Counted from the first letter of the stretch, positions 1-6,109 are shown. The stretch is 6,473 nucleotides of DNA from Verrucomicrobiia bacterium (GCA_025061935.1 JANWZY010000175.1:1-6473); one strand, 5' to 3'. The notes: generated from the sequence alone by a model not told the origin. Program-made: numbers and translations.

Positions 1-1081
1 CAAGTAGCCTGTCCTTGACCTTTGTTAGTCCATAATGCTGTTCATTCAGAATCCGCTCGGCCTCGGCCAGGTCGAGTTTGTCCTCGGTCTCTTTCTCCCA
101 AGGCAGGTTGACAATCCAGTCAAGGTAATGCCGTGCTATGGCGTATTCGGCTGCAGCAGGCGAGACGTGCTGGAGCCGCTCGATTTCCTGCAACGCGACC
201 TTGCGTGCCTCGGCGGGCATGGGCGTGTTTTCGATCTGCTCGCGCAGTGCCCTAAGCTCGCTGGTCGCAGAGTCCGCCTCGCCCAGCTCGCGCTGGATGG
301 CGCGCAATTGCTCGCGCAGGAAGTAGTCGCGCTGCGTGCGCGAGATCGAAGCGGCGACCTCGCTCTGTATCTTTGAGCTAAGCTCCAGCACCTGCCGCTC
401 GCGATTAAGCAGCGGTAGAAGTTTTTGGAGCCGTTGCTTGACCGAAACCGTTTCAAGCAGTTCCTGCCGATCAGCAAGGCTGAAGTTGAGCGTCCAGGCG
501 ATCATGTCCGCCAGCCTGCCCGGGCGTTCCGACTCGAGATCGAGCACCTTGTCCAACTCGGATAGTGCGGGTGAAAGCCTGATGATCTCGCGGAACAGAT
601 TCTGGACGTTGCGCGTGAGCGCCTCCAATTCGAGCGAGTCCTCGACGACATCTTTGCACACCTCGAACCGCGCGCGCAGGTACGGCGCCTCGGTCTTGTA
701 CTCGGTTATGCGGATGCGCCACAACCCCTGCACAAGTATGCGCACAGTGTTGTCCGGGAACTTAAGCATGCGGGACACGTGCACGGCGCACCCCATGCTG
801 TAAAGGTCTTCAGGGGTGGGGTTCTGGACGTCAGGCTTGCGCTGCAATACAACACCCAGCAGCCGGTCGCCCGCAACAACGTCATCAATGAGCCTGACGC
901 CCTCGGGCGTGTCAACGAGCAATGGGGCTTCCTGGCCGGGATAAATTACGATATCGGCCAATCCGAGGATGGGCAGCACCTCCGGCAGTGCGCGGCTCGA
1001 AATGCGCGTGGTGCCCTCATCAGCGCCGACGCGGCCCGTAGTAATGGTTATGAACTCCGTGTCGGCGGAGTCTATCGCCAT
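1..1081 (-). CDS. lon: Lon ATP-dependent protease, N-terminal part (runs off left edge)
   Basis: Lon is a cytoplasmic AAA+ serine protease that degrades misfolded and selected regulatory proteins. The reading frame is open from an ATG at 1081 down to base 2, giving 360 codons and no stop. Residues about 31-235 match the Lon substrate-binding domain, opening with a degenerate form of its usual start (LPEVLPILGLADIVIYPG). The coiled linker follows, with YFLREQLRAIQRELGE at about 253-268, then YLDWIVNLPW at 319-328 and the HYGLTKVKDRLL helix just before the edge. The Walker A/B motifs and the Ser-Lys protease dyad must lie outside the window, so intactness cannot be judged. Upstream in frame there is a GTG eight codons earlier (1105), preceded by TAG; I prefer the ATG. 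Neither has a Shine-Dalgarno sequence. The gene starts 57 bp after hsp20 on the same strand, so co-transcription is likely. Family assignment is secure. Confidence 0.95.
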   Translation of the reverse strand, partial: MAIDSADTEFITITTGRVGADEGTTRISSRALPEVLPILGLADIVIYPGQEAPLLVDTPEGVRLIDDVVAGDRLLGVVLQRKPDVQNPTPEDLYSMGCAVHVSRMLKFPDNTVRILVQGLWRIRITEYKTEAPYLRARFEVCKDVVEDSLELEALTRNVQNLFREIIRLSPALSELDKVLDLESERPGRLADMIAWTLNFSLADRQELLETVSVKQRLQKLLPLLNRERQVLELSSKIQSEVAASISRTQRDYFLREQLRAIQRELGEADSATSELRALREQIENTPMPAEARKVALQEIERLQHVSPAAAEYAIARHYLDWIVNLPWEKETEDKLDLAEAERILNEQHYGLTKVKDRLL

Positions 1082-1117
1082 GTTAATCTGGTGGTTTGAG
1101 GCCACTCGGTTCTAAGG

Positions 1118-1135
1118 TGGCGCGCTCAGGCGCCA
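1118..1135 (-). other. Hairpin between hsp20 and lon
   Basis: The arms TGGCGC and GCGCCA form a perfect 6-bp stem around a 6-nt loop, beginning four bases past the hsp20 stop codon in the 57-bp hsp20-lon gap. No T-run follows on the minus strand, so it does not look like a complete intrinsic terminator. It could protect the 3' end of hsp20 mRNA or partly uncouple lon expression (inference). Confidence 0.35.
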
Positions 1136-1138
1136 TTC

Positions 1139-1558
1139 TTACGCACCGTTGTTGGACTTTGCGCGCTTGCGCGAGTGCCGCGCAGCCAATGGCACGTCTA
1201 TGCGAAGAAACCCATTCAGGTAATGCGCTTTCGCTTGAGATAGGTCGTAGCCGGGCGGCAATTCCAAAATGCTTTCAAACGGGCCATAATTGATGTTCAT
1301 CACGAGAAAGTTGCATTTGGGCGCGCGACACGAATCGGGCCGCTCGCCCCTAATTCGGAGCCGATTGCCCTCTTCGACAATTATCTGCAAATGCTCCCTG
1401 CGCAGCCCGGCAAGCTCGACCTTGATCACCAACCCGTGTTCGGTCACGTACACGTCTGTATTAGGCTCCCAATGAGGGCGCACATGCCCGTCTGCCACCT
1501 GACTCACAACCGACGCCTGCGAAACAAACAGGGACGGACTCAACTTGCTCGTTGCCAT
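1139..1558 (-). CDS. Small heat-shock protein, Hsp20/alpha-crystallin family
   Basis: Members of this family are ATP-independent holdase chaperones that bind unfolding proteins in the cytoplasm and form oligomers. The 139-residue product has a short N-terminal arm (1-29) and an alpha-crystallin domain at about 30-123. Within it are TDVYVTEHGLVIKVELAG, the YGPFESILELP strand (91-101) and the family signature A-x4-G-x-L at 111-118 (AHYLNGFLRIDVP). The C-terminal tail (ARHSRKRAKSNNGA) is basic and lacks the I-x-I/V motif that many family members use for oligomer assembly. The start is well fixed: an in-frame TGA lies two codons upstream and the only other Met is deep in the domain. A sigma70-like promoter ends 11 bp before the ATG, so the mRNA would have almost no 5' leader. 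Position directly before lon suggests a shared proteostasis operon. No CIRCE operator (TTAGCACTC inverted repeat) is visible. Confidence 0.93.
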   Translation of the reverse strand: MATSKLSPSLFVSQASVVSQVADGHVRPHWEPNTDVYVTEHGLVIKVELAGLRREHLQIIVEEGNRLRIRGERPDSCRAPKCNFLVMNINYGPFESILELPPGYDLSQAKAHYLNGFLRIDVPLAARHSRKRAKSNNGA

Positions 1559-1569
1559 GCGTCAGAAAA

Positions 1570-1598
1570 ATTTTATTCAAACCATGTACATACTGCAA
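1570..1598 (-). promoter_or_regulatory. Candidate promoter of hsp20-lon
   Basis: Read on the minus strand, TTGCAG (1598-1593) and TAAAAT (1575-1570) are separated by exactly 17 bp. The expected transcription start would be only about 4-5 nt before the hsp20 ATG, giving a nearly leaderless mRNA. The boxes are read by eye; a heat-shock sigma factor may use a different site. Confidence 0.45.
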
Positions 1599-1808
1599 CT
1601 AGCCCAAATGTGACCCTCGCTCGCGAGCCGGCCCGGCACCGGCGCAGCGGCAACTGGCCGGATCGGTAGCGCCCCGCCCGCGGCCCGCATCGCAGCCGGC
1701 GCACCAGCCGGTGCGCGCGCCCGAGCCGCGTCGCCGGAACCAGCTCCACAGCAGCGCTGCAGCCGCCGCTACCACGACGCTAACCGAGGCGATTTGTTGC
1801 AAATCCAC
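1599..1808 (-). CDS. Possible small single-pass membrane protein with Cys motifs (tentative)
   Basis: I do not firmly recognise this ORF. From a GTG at 1808 it encodes 69 residues: a short N-terminus (VDLQQ), a hydrophobic stretch at about 6-24 rich in Ala/Val/Leu, a positive RRR cluster that would place the C-terminus in the cytoplasm, then C36-x2-C39 and C53-x-C55. This layout recalls small FeoB-associated Cys-rich membrane proteins, but that is resemblance only. The frame is also open to an ATG at 1940, giving 113 residues. The extra 44 residues have no recognisable character and overlap the likely tRNA promoter, so I prefer the shorter form. A weak promoter-like pair, TTGCAG (1841-1836) and TATGTT (1819-1814), with a 16-bp spacer, sits five bases before the GTG. 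The stop codon abuts the hsp20 -35 box. Codons in this part mostly end in G or C, as in its neighbours. A 7-bp GC-rich hairpin (1699-1716, arms GCGCACC and GGTGCGC) falls inside. It may be chance in GC-rich DNA. Confidence 0.3.
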   Translation of the reverse strand: MDLQQIASVSVVVAAAAALLWSWFRRRGSGARTGWCAGCDAGRGRGATDPASCRCAGAGPARERGSHLG

Positions 1809-1921
1809 GCCCAAACATAACTCGAAAACGGCGCGCTGCAATAGCCGCCTAAAAGATTTCGCGCGATTTTTGCCGAATTCCGCGTCCGCGGCCGAACCGC
1901 CATTTACGCCGGAAAAAATTG

Positions 1922-1950
1922 TTGCGTCCGGCCAGTGCATCTGCTAAGAA
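1922..1950 (+). promoter_or_regulatory. Promoter of tRNA-Gly
   Basis: TTGCGT (1922-1927) is followed after 17 bp by TAAGAA (1945-1950), with a TGC extended -10 element directly in front. The predicted transcription start, near 1957, lies about 8 nt before the mature tRNA. Spacing and position fit a tRNA gene with a short leader well. Confidence 0.55.
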
Positions 1951-1964
1951 TACTGGCGTAAAAA

Positions 1965-2038
1965 GCGGGTGTGGTTCAGTGGTAGAACGCGGGCTTCCCA
2001 AGCCTGAGATGAGGGTTCGATTCCCTTCACCCGCTCCA
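1965..2038 (+). tRNA. tRNA-Gly (anticodon CCC)
   Basis: A complete cloverleaf folds. The 7-bp acceptor stem pairs 1965-1971 with the bases just before the discriminator. The D arm is the typical Gly form (GGTTCAGTGGTAGAAC). The 5-bp anticodon stem (1990-1994 with 2002-2006, one G-U) has loop TTCCCAA and anticodon CCC at 1997-1999, reading GGG. The T arm is GAGGG-TTCGATT-CCCTT with one G-U pair. The discriminator is U73, as is usual for bacterial tRNA-Gly, and CCA is encoded at 2036-2038. The gene stands alone rather than in a tRNA cluster. No U-run terminator is obvious downstream. GCTCC-ATT-GGAGC (2033-2045) makes a 5-bp inverted repeat across the 3' end. Confidence 0.97.
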
Positions 2039-2087
2039 TTGGAGCAAGCACTCGAGTCCGACTAGCCGATTCCCGATCAATTTACCC

Positions 2088-3038
2088 TTATCCGCGAGGC
2101 CGTAACGCGCGCAGTGCGTCCCTGAACTCATCGGGCCACGGCGCCTCGACGCTCATCGGCTCTTGAGTCAATGGATGAGTAAAACTGAGCCGCGACGCAT
2201 GGAGCATAAGCCGTGGCGGCGCGTAATTGGTCAGCTCGGTCACGCGCTTCGTTTGGCGCGGTCCGTACACCGGGTCACCTAGCAACGGATAACCAATGAA
2301 CTGGAAATGCACGCGAATTTGGTGCGTGCGACCAGTGAGCATGGTTACTTCGACCAATGTGGTCGCTTCGAGCCGCTCGAGCACGCGGAATTTTGTGTGC
2401 GCCTGGCGCCCGACAGACTCGTCGCGCACAGCCATGCGTTTGCGGTGCGTAGGGTGCCGCGCTATCGCCGCGCGTATCTCGCCCGAGTCGCGCGGAATCA
2501 CGCCGCAGACGAACGCGTGATAGATTTTCTCGACTTGGCGGCGCGCGAATTGCGCAGCCAACGCTAAGTGCGCCGCATCCGTCTTTGCCACGACGAGGCA
2601 GCCGCTGGTGTCCTTATCGAGTCTGTGGACGATGCCGGGCCGCGCGACGCCGCCCACCCCACTCAGTTGGCCCTTACAGTGGTACAACAATGCGTTTACC
2701 AGCGTATGCTCGTGGTGCCCTGCCGCCGGATGCACAACCATACCTGCGGGTTTGTTCAGCACCAGCAGGCACTCGTCTTCGTACAGGATGTCCAGCGGGA
2801 TCGGTTCAGGATGTGCTTCGGCAGCGCGCGGGGCCGGCCAGTTGATCTCGATGAGTTCTCCGGCGCGCGGGCGGTGCGTCGGCTTGACGCGCCGGCCATT
2901 GACTCTGATGTCACCGGACTCGATCAGCCGTTGGATAGCGCTGCGTGACACGGCGGGAAATTGCGTGTGCAGGTACACGTCCAAGCGCACGCCGGGCGCT
3001 GACTTTTCAACCGTAATCGTATCTTTTCGGTCAAACAT
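2088..3038 (-). CDS. rluD: RluD/RluA-family 23S rRNA pseudouridine synthase
   Basis: The enzyme isomerises uridines in RNA. RluD modifies helix 69 of 23S rRNA (positions 1911, 1915 and 1917 in E. coli numbering), which is important for ribosome assembly and termination. The 316-residue length is normal for the family. An S4 RNA-binding domain covers about 17-65 (RLDVYLHTQFPAVSRSAIQRLIESG). The catalytic domain follows, with NKPAGMVVHPAAG at 95-107, the catalytic motif HRLDKDTSG at 138-146 (catalytic Asp141) and GRTHQIRVH at 236-244. All key residues are present. The N-terminal S4 domain plus the motif set favour RluD over RluA, which lacks S4, but RluC-type specificity cannot be excluded. The gene lies 106 bp downstream of lspA on the same strand, an order also known from Bacillus (lspA-ylyB). 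The start ATG has no Shine-Dalgarno sequence. A TACAAT box occurs at 3096-3091 without a convincing -35 element. Confidence 0.93.
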   Translation of the reverse strand: MFDRKDTITVEKSAPGVRLDVYLHTQFPAVSRSAIQRLIESGDIRVNGRRVKPTHRPRAGELIEINWPAPRAAEAHPEPIPLDILYEDECLLVLNKPAGMVVHPAAGHHEHTLVNALLYHCKGQLSGVGGVARPGIVHRLDKDTSGCLVVAKTDAAHLALAAQFARRQVEKIYHAFVCGVIPRDSGEIRAAIARHPTHRKRMAVRDESVGRQAHTKFRVLERLEATTLVEVTMLTGRTHQIRVHFQFIGYPLLGDPVYGPRQTKRVTELTNYAPPRLMLHASRLSFTHPLTQEPMSVEAPWPDEFRDALRALRPRG

Positions 3039-3144
3039 CGGCGACCGCTAAACCGCCAACAAATCGAAGCGCCTCACAAATCCAGCGGGGATTGTAACCA
3101 ATGAGCCAATAATCGGCCATAAGCTGCCCATCGGCAGGCCAACT

Positions 3145-3723
3145 TTAGCTCGCGCCACCGCGCTGTTCCTCCGCTGAGCCTCCTCCCTGCACTGAATCTG
3201 AACCGCCGGCAGGTGAGGCCGACTTGCGCGCCCGCTCGGCACGCCAAGTGTTGTAGAAAACAAGCGCCACGCCGGCGCAAATGGCGCTGTCGGCTACGTT
3301 GAATGCCGGGAACCCGAGCTCGCCCCCGCCGCTGGGCACGAAAAAGTAGATGAAGTCAACTACATGCCCGATCCGTACGCGATCAATCAGGTTGCCAACG
3401 ATGCCGCCAAACACCAATCCGAGCGCAGCCTGGCCCAACACTGTTCTGGTGTCGAAGTGGTGCCGACCCAGGTACAAGACCAATAACGCCACGATGGCCA
3501 CCACGGCCAAGACCTCGTTATAGCCGCGGAACAGGCTCCATGCAGCGCCGGTGTTGCCCCAATGCACAAACTTGAAAAAGCCCGGAATAATAACCCGTTC
3601 CTCCGCGTACCCGAGGAACCGGAGCACAATCGCCTTGGTCAACTGGTCCAGCACCAGCACGGCCAAGGCAATCGGCACCATCAGCCGGGCATACCGCCGC
3701 TTGGTTGCACCAGCGCTATCCAT
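3145..3723 (-). CDS. lspA: Lipoprotein signal peptidase (signal peptidase II)
   Basis: LspA is an inner-membrane aspartyl protease that removes the signal peptide from diacylglyceryl-modified prolipoproteins, after Lgt. The 192-residue product has four hydrophobic segments, at about 14-30, 72-87, 98-111 and 138-158. It carries the family motifs LDQLTK (Asp26), WGNTGAAWS (Asn57), GNLIDRVRIGHVVDFIYF with catalytic Asp123, and FPAFNVADS with catalytic Asp145. Both catalytic aspartates are present. The length exceeds the usual 150-170 because of a hydrophilic Gly/Ser/Glu-rich tail (about 164-192) with no known role. An in-frame TTG (3726) directly precedes the ATG and is itself preceded by TGA, so the start can only be one of these two; I use the ATG. 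There is no Shine-Dalgarno sequence. The gene probably leads a transcript with rluD and is divergent from thrS. Confidence 0.95.
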   Translation of the reverse strand: MDSAGATKRRYARLMVPIALAVLVLDQLTKAIVLRFLGYAEERVIIPGFFKFVHWGNTGAAWSLFRGYNEVLAVVAIVALLVLYLGRHHFDTRTVLGQAALGLVFGGIVGNLIDRVRIGHVVDFIYFFVPSGGGELGFPAFNVADSAICAGVALVFYNTWRAERARKSASPAGGSDSVQGGGSAEEQRGGAS

Positions 3724-3741
3724 CAATCAAAGTTTGGCCAA

Positions 3742-3770
3742 ATTTTGCTCTAATACGGCATGAATCTCAA
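3742..3770 (-). promoter_or_regulatory. Candidate lspA promoter
   Basis: Minus-strand TTGAGA (3770-3765) is followed after 17 bp by CAAAAT (3747-3742). This would give a leader of roughly 12 nt before the lspA ATG at 3723. The -35 box matches consensus at five of six positions and the -10 box at four of six. The assignment is tentative. Confidence 0.35.
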
Positions 3771-3854
3771 ACCTTATTTCGCCCCGGTGGGCCAGCCGTG
3801 GTTGCGGTTCCCGTGCACGATGCGCCGCCACCGGCGCCGCGCGCACACAAAACA

Positions 3855-3883
3855 TTGCAAATCCGCCTCCGGGCAAGTATTGT
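3855..3883 (+). promoter_or_regulatory. Candidate thrS promoter
   Basis: TTGCAA (3855-3860), a 17-bp spacer and TATTGT (3878-3883) match the bacterial sigma70 pattern at four of six positions in each box. Transcription would start near 3890, leaving a leader of about 195 nt before thrS that contains all four hairpins listed below. No other convincing plus-strand promoter was found in the 360-bp lspA-thrS gap. Confidence 0.4.
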
Positions 3884-3898
3884 ATGCGTTGCTGGCCG

Positions 3899-3921
3899 GC
3901 GCAGCCGAATTTTCGCTGCGC
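3899..3921 (+). promoter_or_regulatory. First hairpin of the thrS leader
   Basis: GCGCAGC and GCTGCGC form a perfect 7-bp stem around a 9-nt A/T-rich loop. It would lie at the very 5' end of the proposed thrS transcript, 16 nt before the terminator-like hairpin. Its role is unknown. It could stabilise the leader or take part in switching. Confidence 0.4.
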
Positions 3922-3937
3922 ATCACGACGGCTGCAC

Positions 3938-3972
3938 ACGCCTCAGACGGATGGGTCGAGGCGTTTTTGTTT
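3938..3972 (+). terminator. Intrinsic-terminator-like hairpin in thrS leader (possible attenuator)
   Basis: ACGCCTC (3938-3944) pairs perfectly with GAGGCGT (3958-3964). Three further inner pairs (GAC with GTC) are possible past a bulged A. The stem runs directly into TTTTT-G-TTT (3964-3972). The T-tract is on the plus strand only. No credible gene ends upstream on this strand, so the likely target is the thrS transcript itself. It ends 113 bp before the thrS ATG, which suggests premature termination control. An alternative is a terminator for an unannotated short RNA. Confidence 0.5.
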
Positions 3973-4024
3973 GACCGCAGCAAGATGCAAACGTGCGGAA
4001 ACACGCAAGCGCAGGGGTTCAACA

Positions 4025-4063
4025 CCGGGGACGCCCCGGACTCGGGCGCGTCTGGCACCAGAC
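4025..4063 (+). promoter_or_regulatory. Paired hairpins just upstream of thrS
   Basis: CCGGGG-ACG-CCCCGG (4025-4039) is a perfect 6-bp all-G/C stem with a 3-nt loop. It is followed 10 nt later by GTCTG-GCAC-CAGAC (4050-4063), a 5-bp stem. The second ends 21 nt before the thrS start codon, where it could affect ribosome access. E. coli thrS is repressed by ThrRS binding tRNA-like leader hairpins. Whether these act similarly is speculation. Confidence 0.4.
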
Positions 4064-4084
4064 AAGCTTGCCCGTAGCTAAACT

Positions 4085-5965
4085 ATGCCAGACACAAACT
4101 TGAATCCTCCGGAACACGGAAATTTGGTCAAAAACCAAGATTCGGCTGAACTGGAACGGATACGCCATTCCGCAGCCCACGTTATGGCGCACGCCATACT
4201 AAGGCTGTGGCCACACGCGCAATTCGCCTCCGGCCCAGCAGTGGACACAGGATTCTATTACGACCTCGAACTAGACCACAGAATCACGCCCGACGATTTC
4301 CCCGCAATCGAAGCTGAGATGCAAAAAATCATCGCAGCGAACTACCCATTCGAAAAAATCACCGTCACTCGCGAACAGGCGATCAAAGATGCCCAAAGCG
4401 GCAGGCTCGGCGCGCTGAGCGAACGGCCGGGGCACCCGAGCAAGTTCAAGCTCGGCAATATTGAGGACATCCCCGAAGGCGAGCCAATAACCTACTACAA
4501 AAGCGGCGATTTCATTGACTTGTGCGCCGGGCCGCACGTCGCGCGCACAGGCGACATAGGCGCGTTCAAGCTCACCAGCGTAGCCAGCGCCTACTACAAA
4601 GGCGACGAACGCAATCCACAGCTCCAGCGCGTCTATGGCGTGGCATTCAAAACGAAAGCCGAGCTGGACCAATACTTCGCCATGCTCGAAGAGGCGAAGC
4701 GCCGCGACCACCGCAAGCTCGGCCAGGAAATGGGCCTTTACGTGATCGACCCCGAGTTCGTCGGGCAAGGCATGCCGCTATGGCTACCCAAAGGCGCGGT
4801 CATCTGCGAAGAGCTCGAAAAACTGGCCAAGGAAACCGAGTTCCTTGCCGGCTACGTACGGGTCAAGACTCCGCACATCGCCAAGGAAAAGATGTACCTA
4901 ACCTCGGGCCACCTACCGTATTACGCTGATAGCATGTTCCCGCCCATGGTCTTACGGGGAGAGAATACCGGGCAGGGGCCGGCTGGCACGCAACCCGAGC
5001 AAGAACGGTACTACCTCAAAGCCATGAACTGCCCGCACCACCACCGCATATTCGCCGCGCAGCCGCGCAGTTACCGCGACCTCCCTCTGCGCCTGGCCGA
5101 GTACGGCACATGCTACAGGTACGAGCAATCAGGCGAATTGTTCGGCCTGATGCGCGTGCGCTCACTCAACATGAATGACGCGCACATCTATTGCACGCCC
5201 GAGCAGTTCGCAGAGGAGTTTAACGCCGTCAACCAGATGTACCTCAAGTACTTCAAGATTTTCGGCATCGAGAAATACGTCATGCGCTTCAGCACGCACG
5301 ACCCGGCCAAGCTCGGCCAAAAATACGTCGGCGAACCCGAGCTGTGGAAGCAAACCGAGGACATGGTCAGGCAGGTACTCAAGGATTCCGGGATCAACTA
5401 CGTCGAAGTGCCGGACGAAGCGGCGTTTTACGGACCCAAAATTGATGTCCAAATCTGGAGCGTAATCGGGCGCGAGTTCACCCTCGCAACCAATCAAGTC
5501 GACTTCGCCGTGCCCAAACGGTTCGGACTAGAATACCGCGACCGTGACAACACAATGAAGACGCCGCTGTGTATCCACCGCGCGCCACTGGGCACGCACG
5601 AGCGGTTCATCGGTTTCCTCATCGAACACTACGCGGGTAATTTCCCGCTGTGGCTCGCGCCGGAGCAAGTCCGCGTGCTCACTCTCAACGACAGCGCCGA
5701 ACTGGTCAGTTACGCGCAAGCAATCGTAAACGAGCTTCGCACCAAATTCGTCCGTGTCAGCGCGGACTTCAGCCCCGCCCCGATCCGGGCTAAAATCGCA
5801 GACGCCGAAGCCGAGCGCGTCCACACCATGTTCGTAATCGGCCCGCGCGACAAACAGGCTGGTGCCGTCTCAGTTCGTGTTCACGGCAAAGGCAACCTCG
5901 GCGCCAAACCCGTAGCTCAGGCAATCGAAGAGATCCTACACGCAATCACAAACCGGCTGCCTTAA
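4085..5965 (+). CDS. thrS: Threonyl-tRNA synthetase (class without TGS domain)
   Basis: This cytoplasmic class II synthetase charges tRNA-Thr and hydrolyses mischarged Ser-tRNA-Thr. The 626-residue product is complete. The editing domain covers about 24-215, with H28-x3-H32 and C147/H151 (DLCAGPH). The catalytic core follows, with zinc ligands C316 (MNCPHHH), H367 (NDAHIY) and H498 (CIHRAP). Motif 2 is around R345 (TCYRYEQSGELFGLMRVR) and motif 3 around R507 (GTHERFIGFLIEHY). The anticodon-binding domain spans about 525-626. The N-terminal TGS domain of E. coli ThrRS is absent. An in-frame TAA at 4079-4081 shows that it is not hidden upstream in this frame. About 15 extra residues (around 291-307) precede the MNCP motif, relative to E. 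coli as remembered. The start has no Shine-Dalgarno sequence. The gene appears monocistronic, since no infC follows within the 508 bp before the window ends, and its leader carries a possible attenuator. Confidence 0.97.
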   Translation: MPDTNLNPPEHGNLVKNQDSAELERIRHSAAHVMAHAILRLWPHAQFASGPAVDTGFYYDLELDHRITPDDFPAIEAEMQKIIAANYPFEKITVTREQAIKDAQSGRLGALSERPGHPSKFKLGNIEDIPEGEPITYYKSGDFIDLCAGPHVARTGDIGAFKLTSVASAYYKGDERNPQLQRVYGVAFKTKAELDQYFAMLEEAKRRDHRKLGQEMGLYVIDPEFVGQGMPLWLPKGAVICEELEKLAKETEFLAGYVRVKTPHIAKEKMYLTSGHLPYYADSMFPPMVLRGENTGQGPAGTQPEQERYYLKAMNCPHHHRIFAAQPRSYRDLPLRLAEYGTCYRYEQSGELFGLMRVRSLNMNDAHIYCTPEQFAEEFNAVNQMYLKYFKIFGIEKYVMRFSTHDPAKLGQKYVGEPELWKQTEDMVRQVLKDSGINYVEVPDEAAFYGPKIDVQIWSVIGREFTLATNQVDFAVPKRFGLEYRDRDNTMKTPLCIHRAPLGTHERFIGFLIEHYAGNFPLWLAPEQVRVLTLNDSAELVSYAQAIVNELRTKFVRVSADFSPAPIRAKIADAEAERVHTMFVIGPRDKQAGAVSVRVHGKGNLGAKPVAQAIEEILHAITNRLP

Positions 5966-6096
5966 TGCCGGCTCAACGAACACTTGACCCCCCCACCGTT
6001 TTTTATGCTGTGCCGGCACTGAGGGTGGTGCCTTCGGTGGCGCGAGATATGCATCGTTCAAGGTCAAAGCGTGGGATAGGCCGGGGATGGTCTGCG

Positions 6097-6109
6097 GCGC
6101 CCGAGCGCG
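6097..6109. repeat. Short palindromic repeat GCGCCCGAGCGCG, first copy
   Basis: GCGC-CCGA-GCGC forms a 4-bp GC hairpin. The same 13-mer recurs at 6323-6335. The flank GGTCTGCG just before it also precedes the REP-like copy at the right edge, so this may be another diverged member of that family. Confidence 0.35.

Noticed and set aside
1809..1940. ATG at 1940 as start of the small membrane ORF
   Set aside because: The added 44 residues show no recognisable character and overlap the promoter of the tRNA-Gly gene. The GTG at 1808 sits directly before the hydrophobic segment. It remains possible.
3048..3263. Minus-strand 71-codon frame between lspA and rluD
   Set aside because: More than half of it overlaps the lspA 3' end in another frame, and it has no recognisable domain.
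4050..4063. TGGCACC upstream of thrS as a T-box core
   Set aside because: It matches TGGNACC, but it lies in a symmetric 5-bp hairpin downstream of the terminator. The rest of the conserved T-box sequence is missing, and TGGC would fit a G discriminator, not that expected for tRNA-Thr.
3760..4081. Open reading frames on both strands in the lspA-thrS gap (up to 105 codons)
   Set aside because: The translations are low-complexity, match no family I recognise and cover the hairpins and terminator. Several frames are open at once, as expected by chance in GC-rich DNA.
5988..6004. C7 plus T6 tract as a thrS intrinsic terminator
   Set aside because: There is no G-rich partner arm upstream of the C-run, and the T-tract would fall in the loop if it paired with the G-rich stretch downstream.
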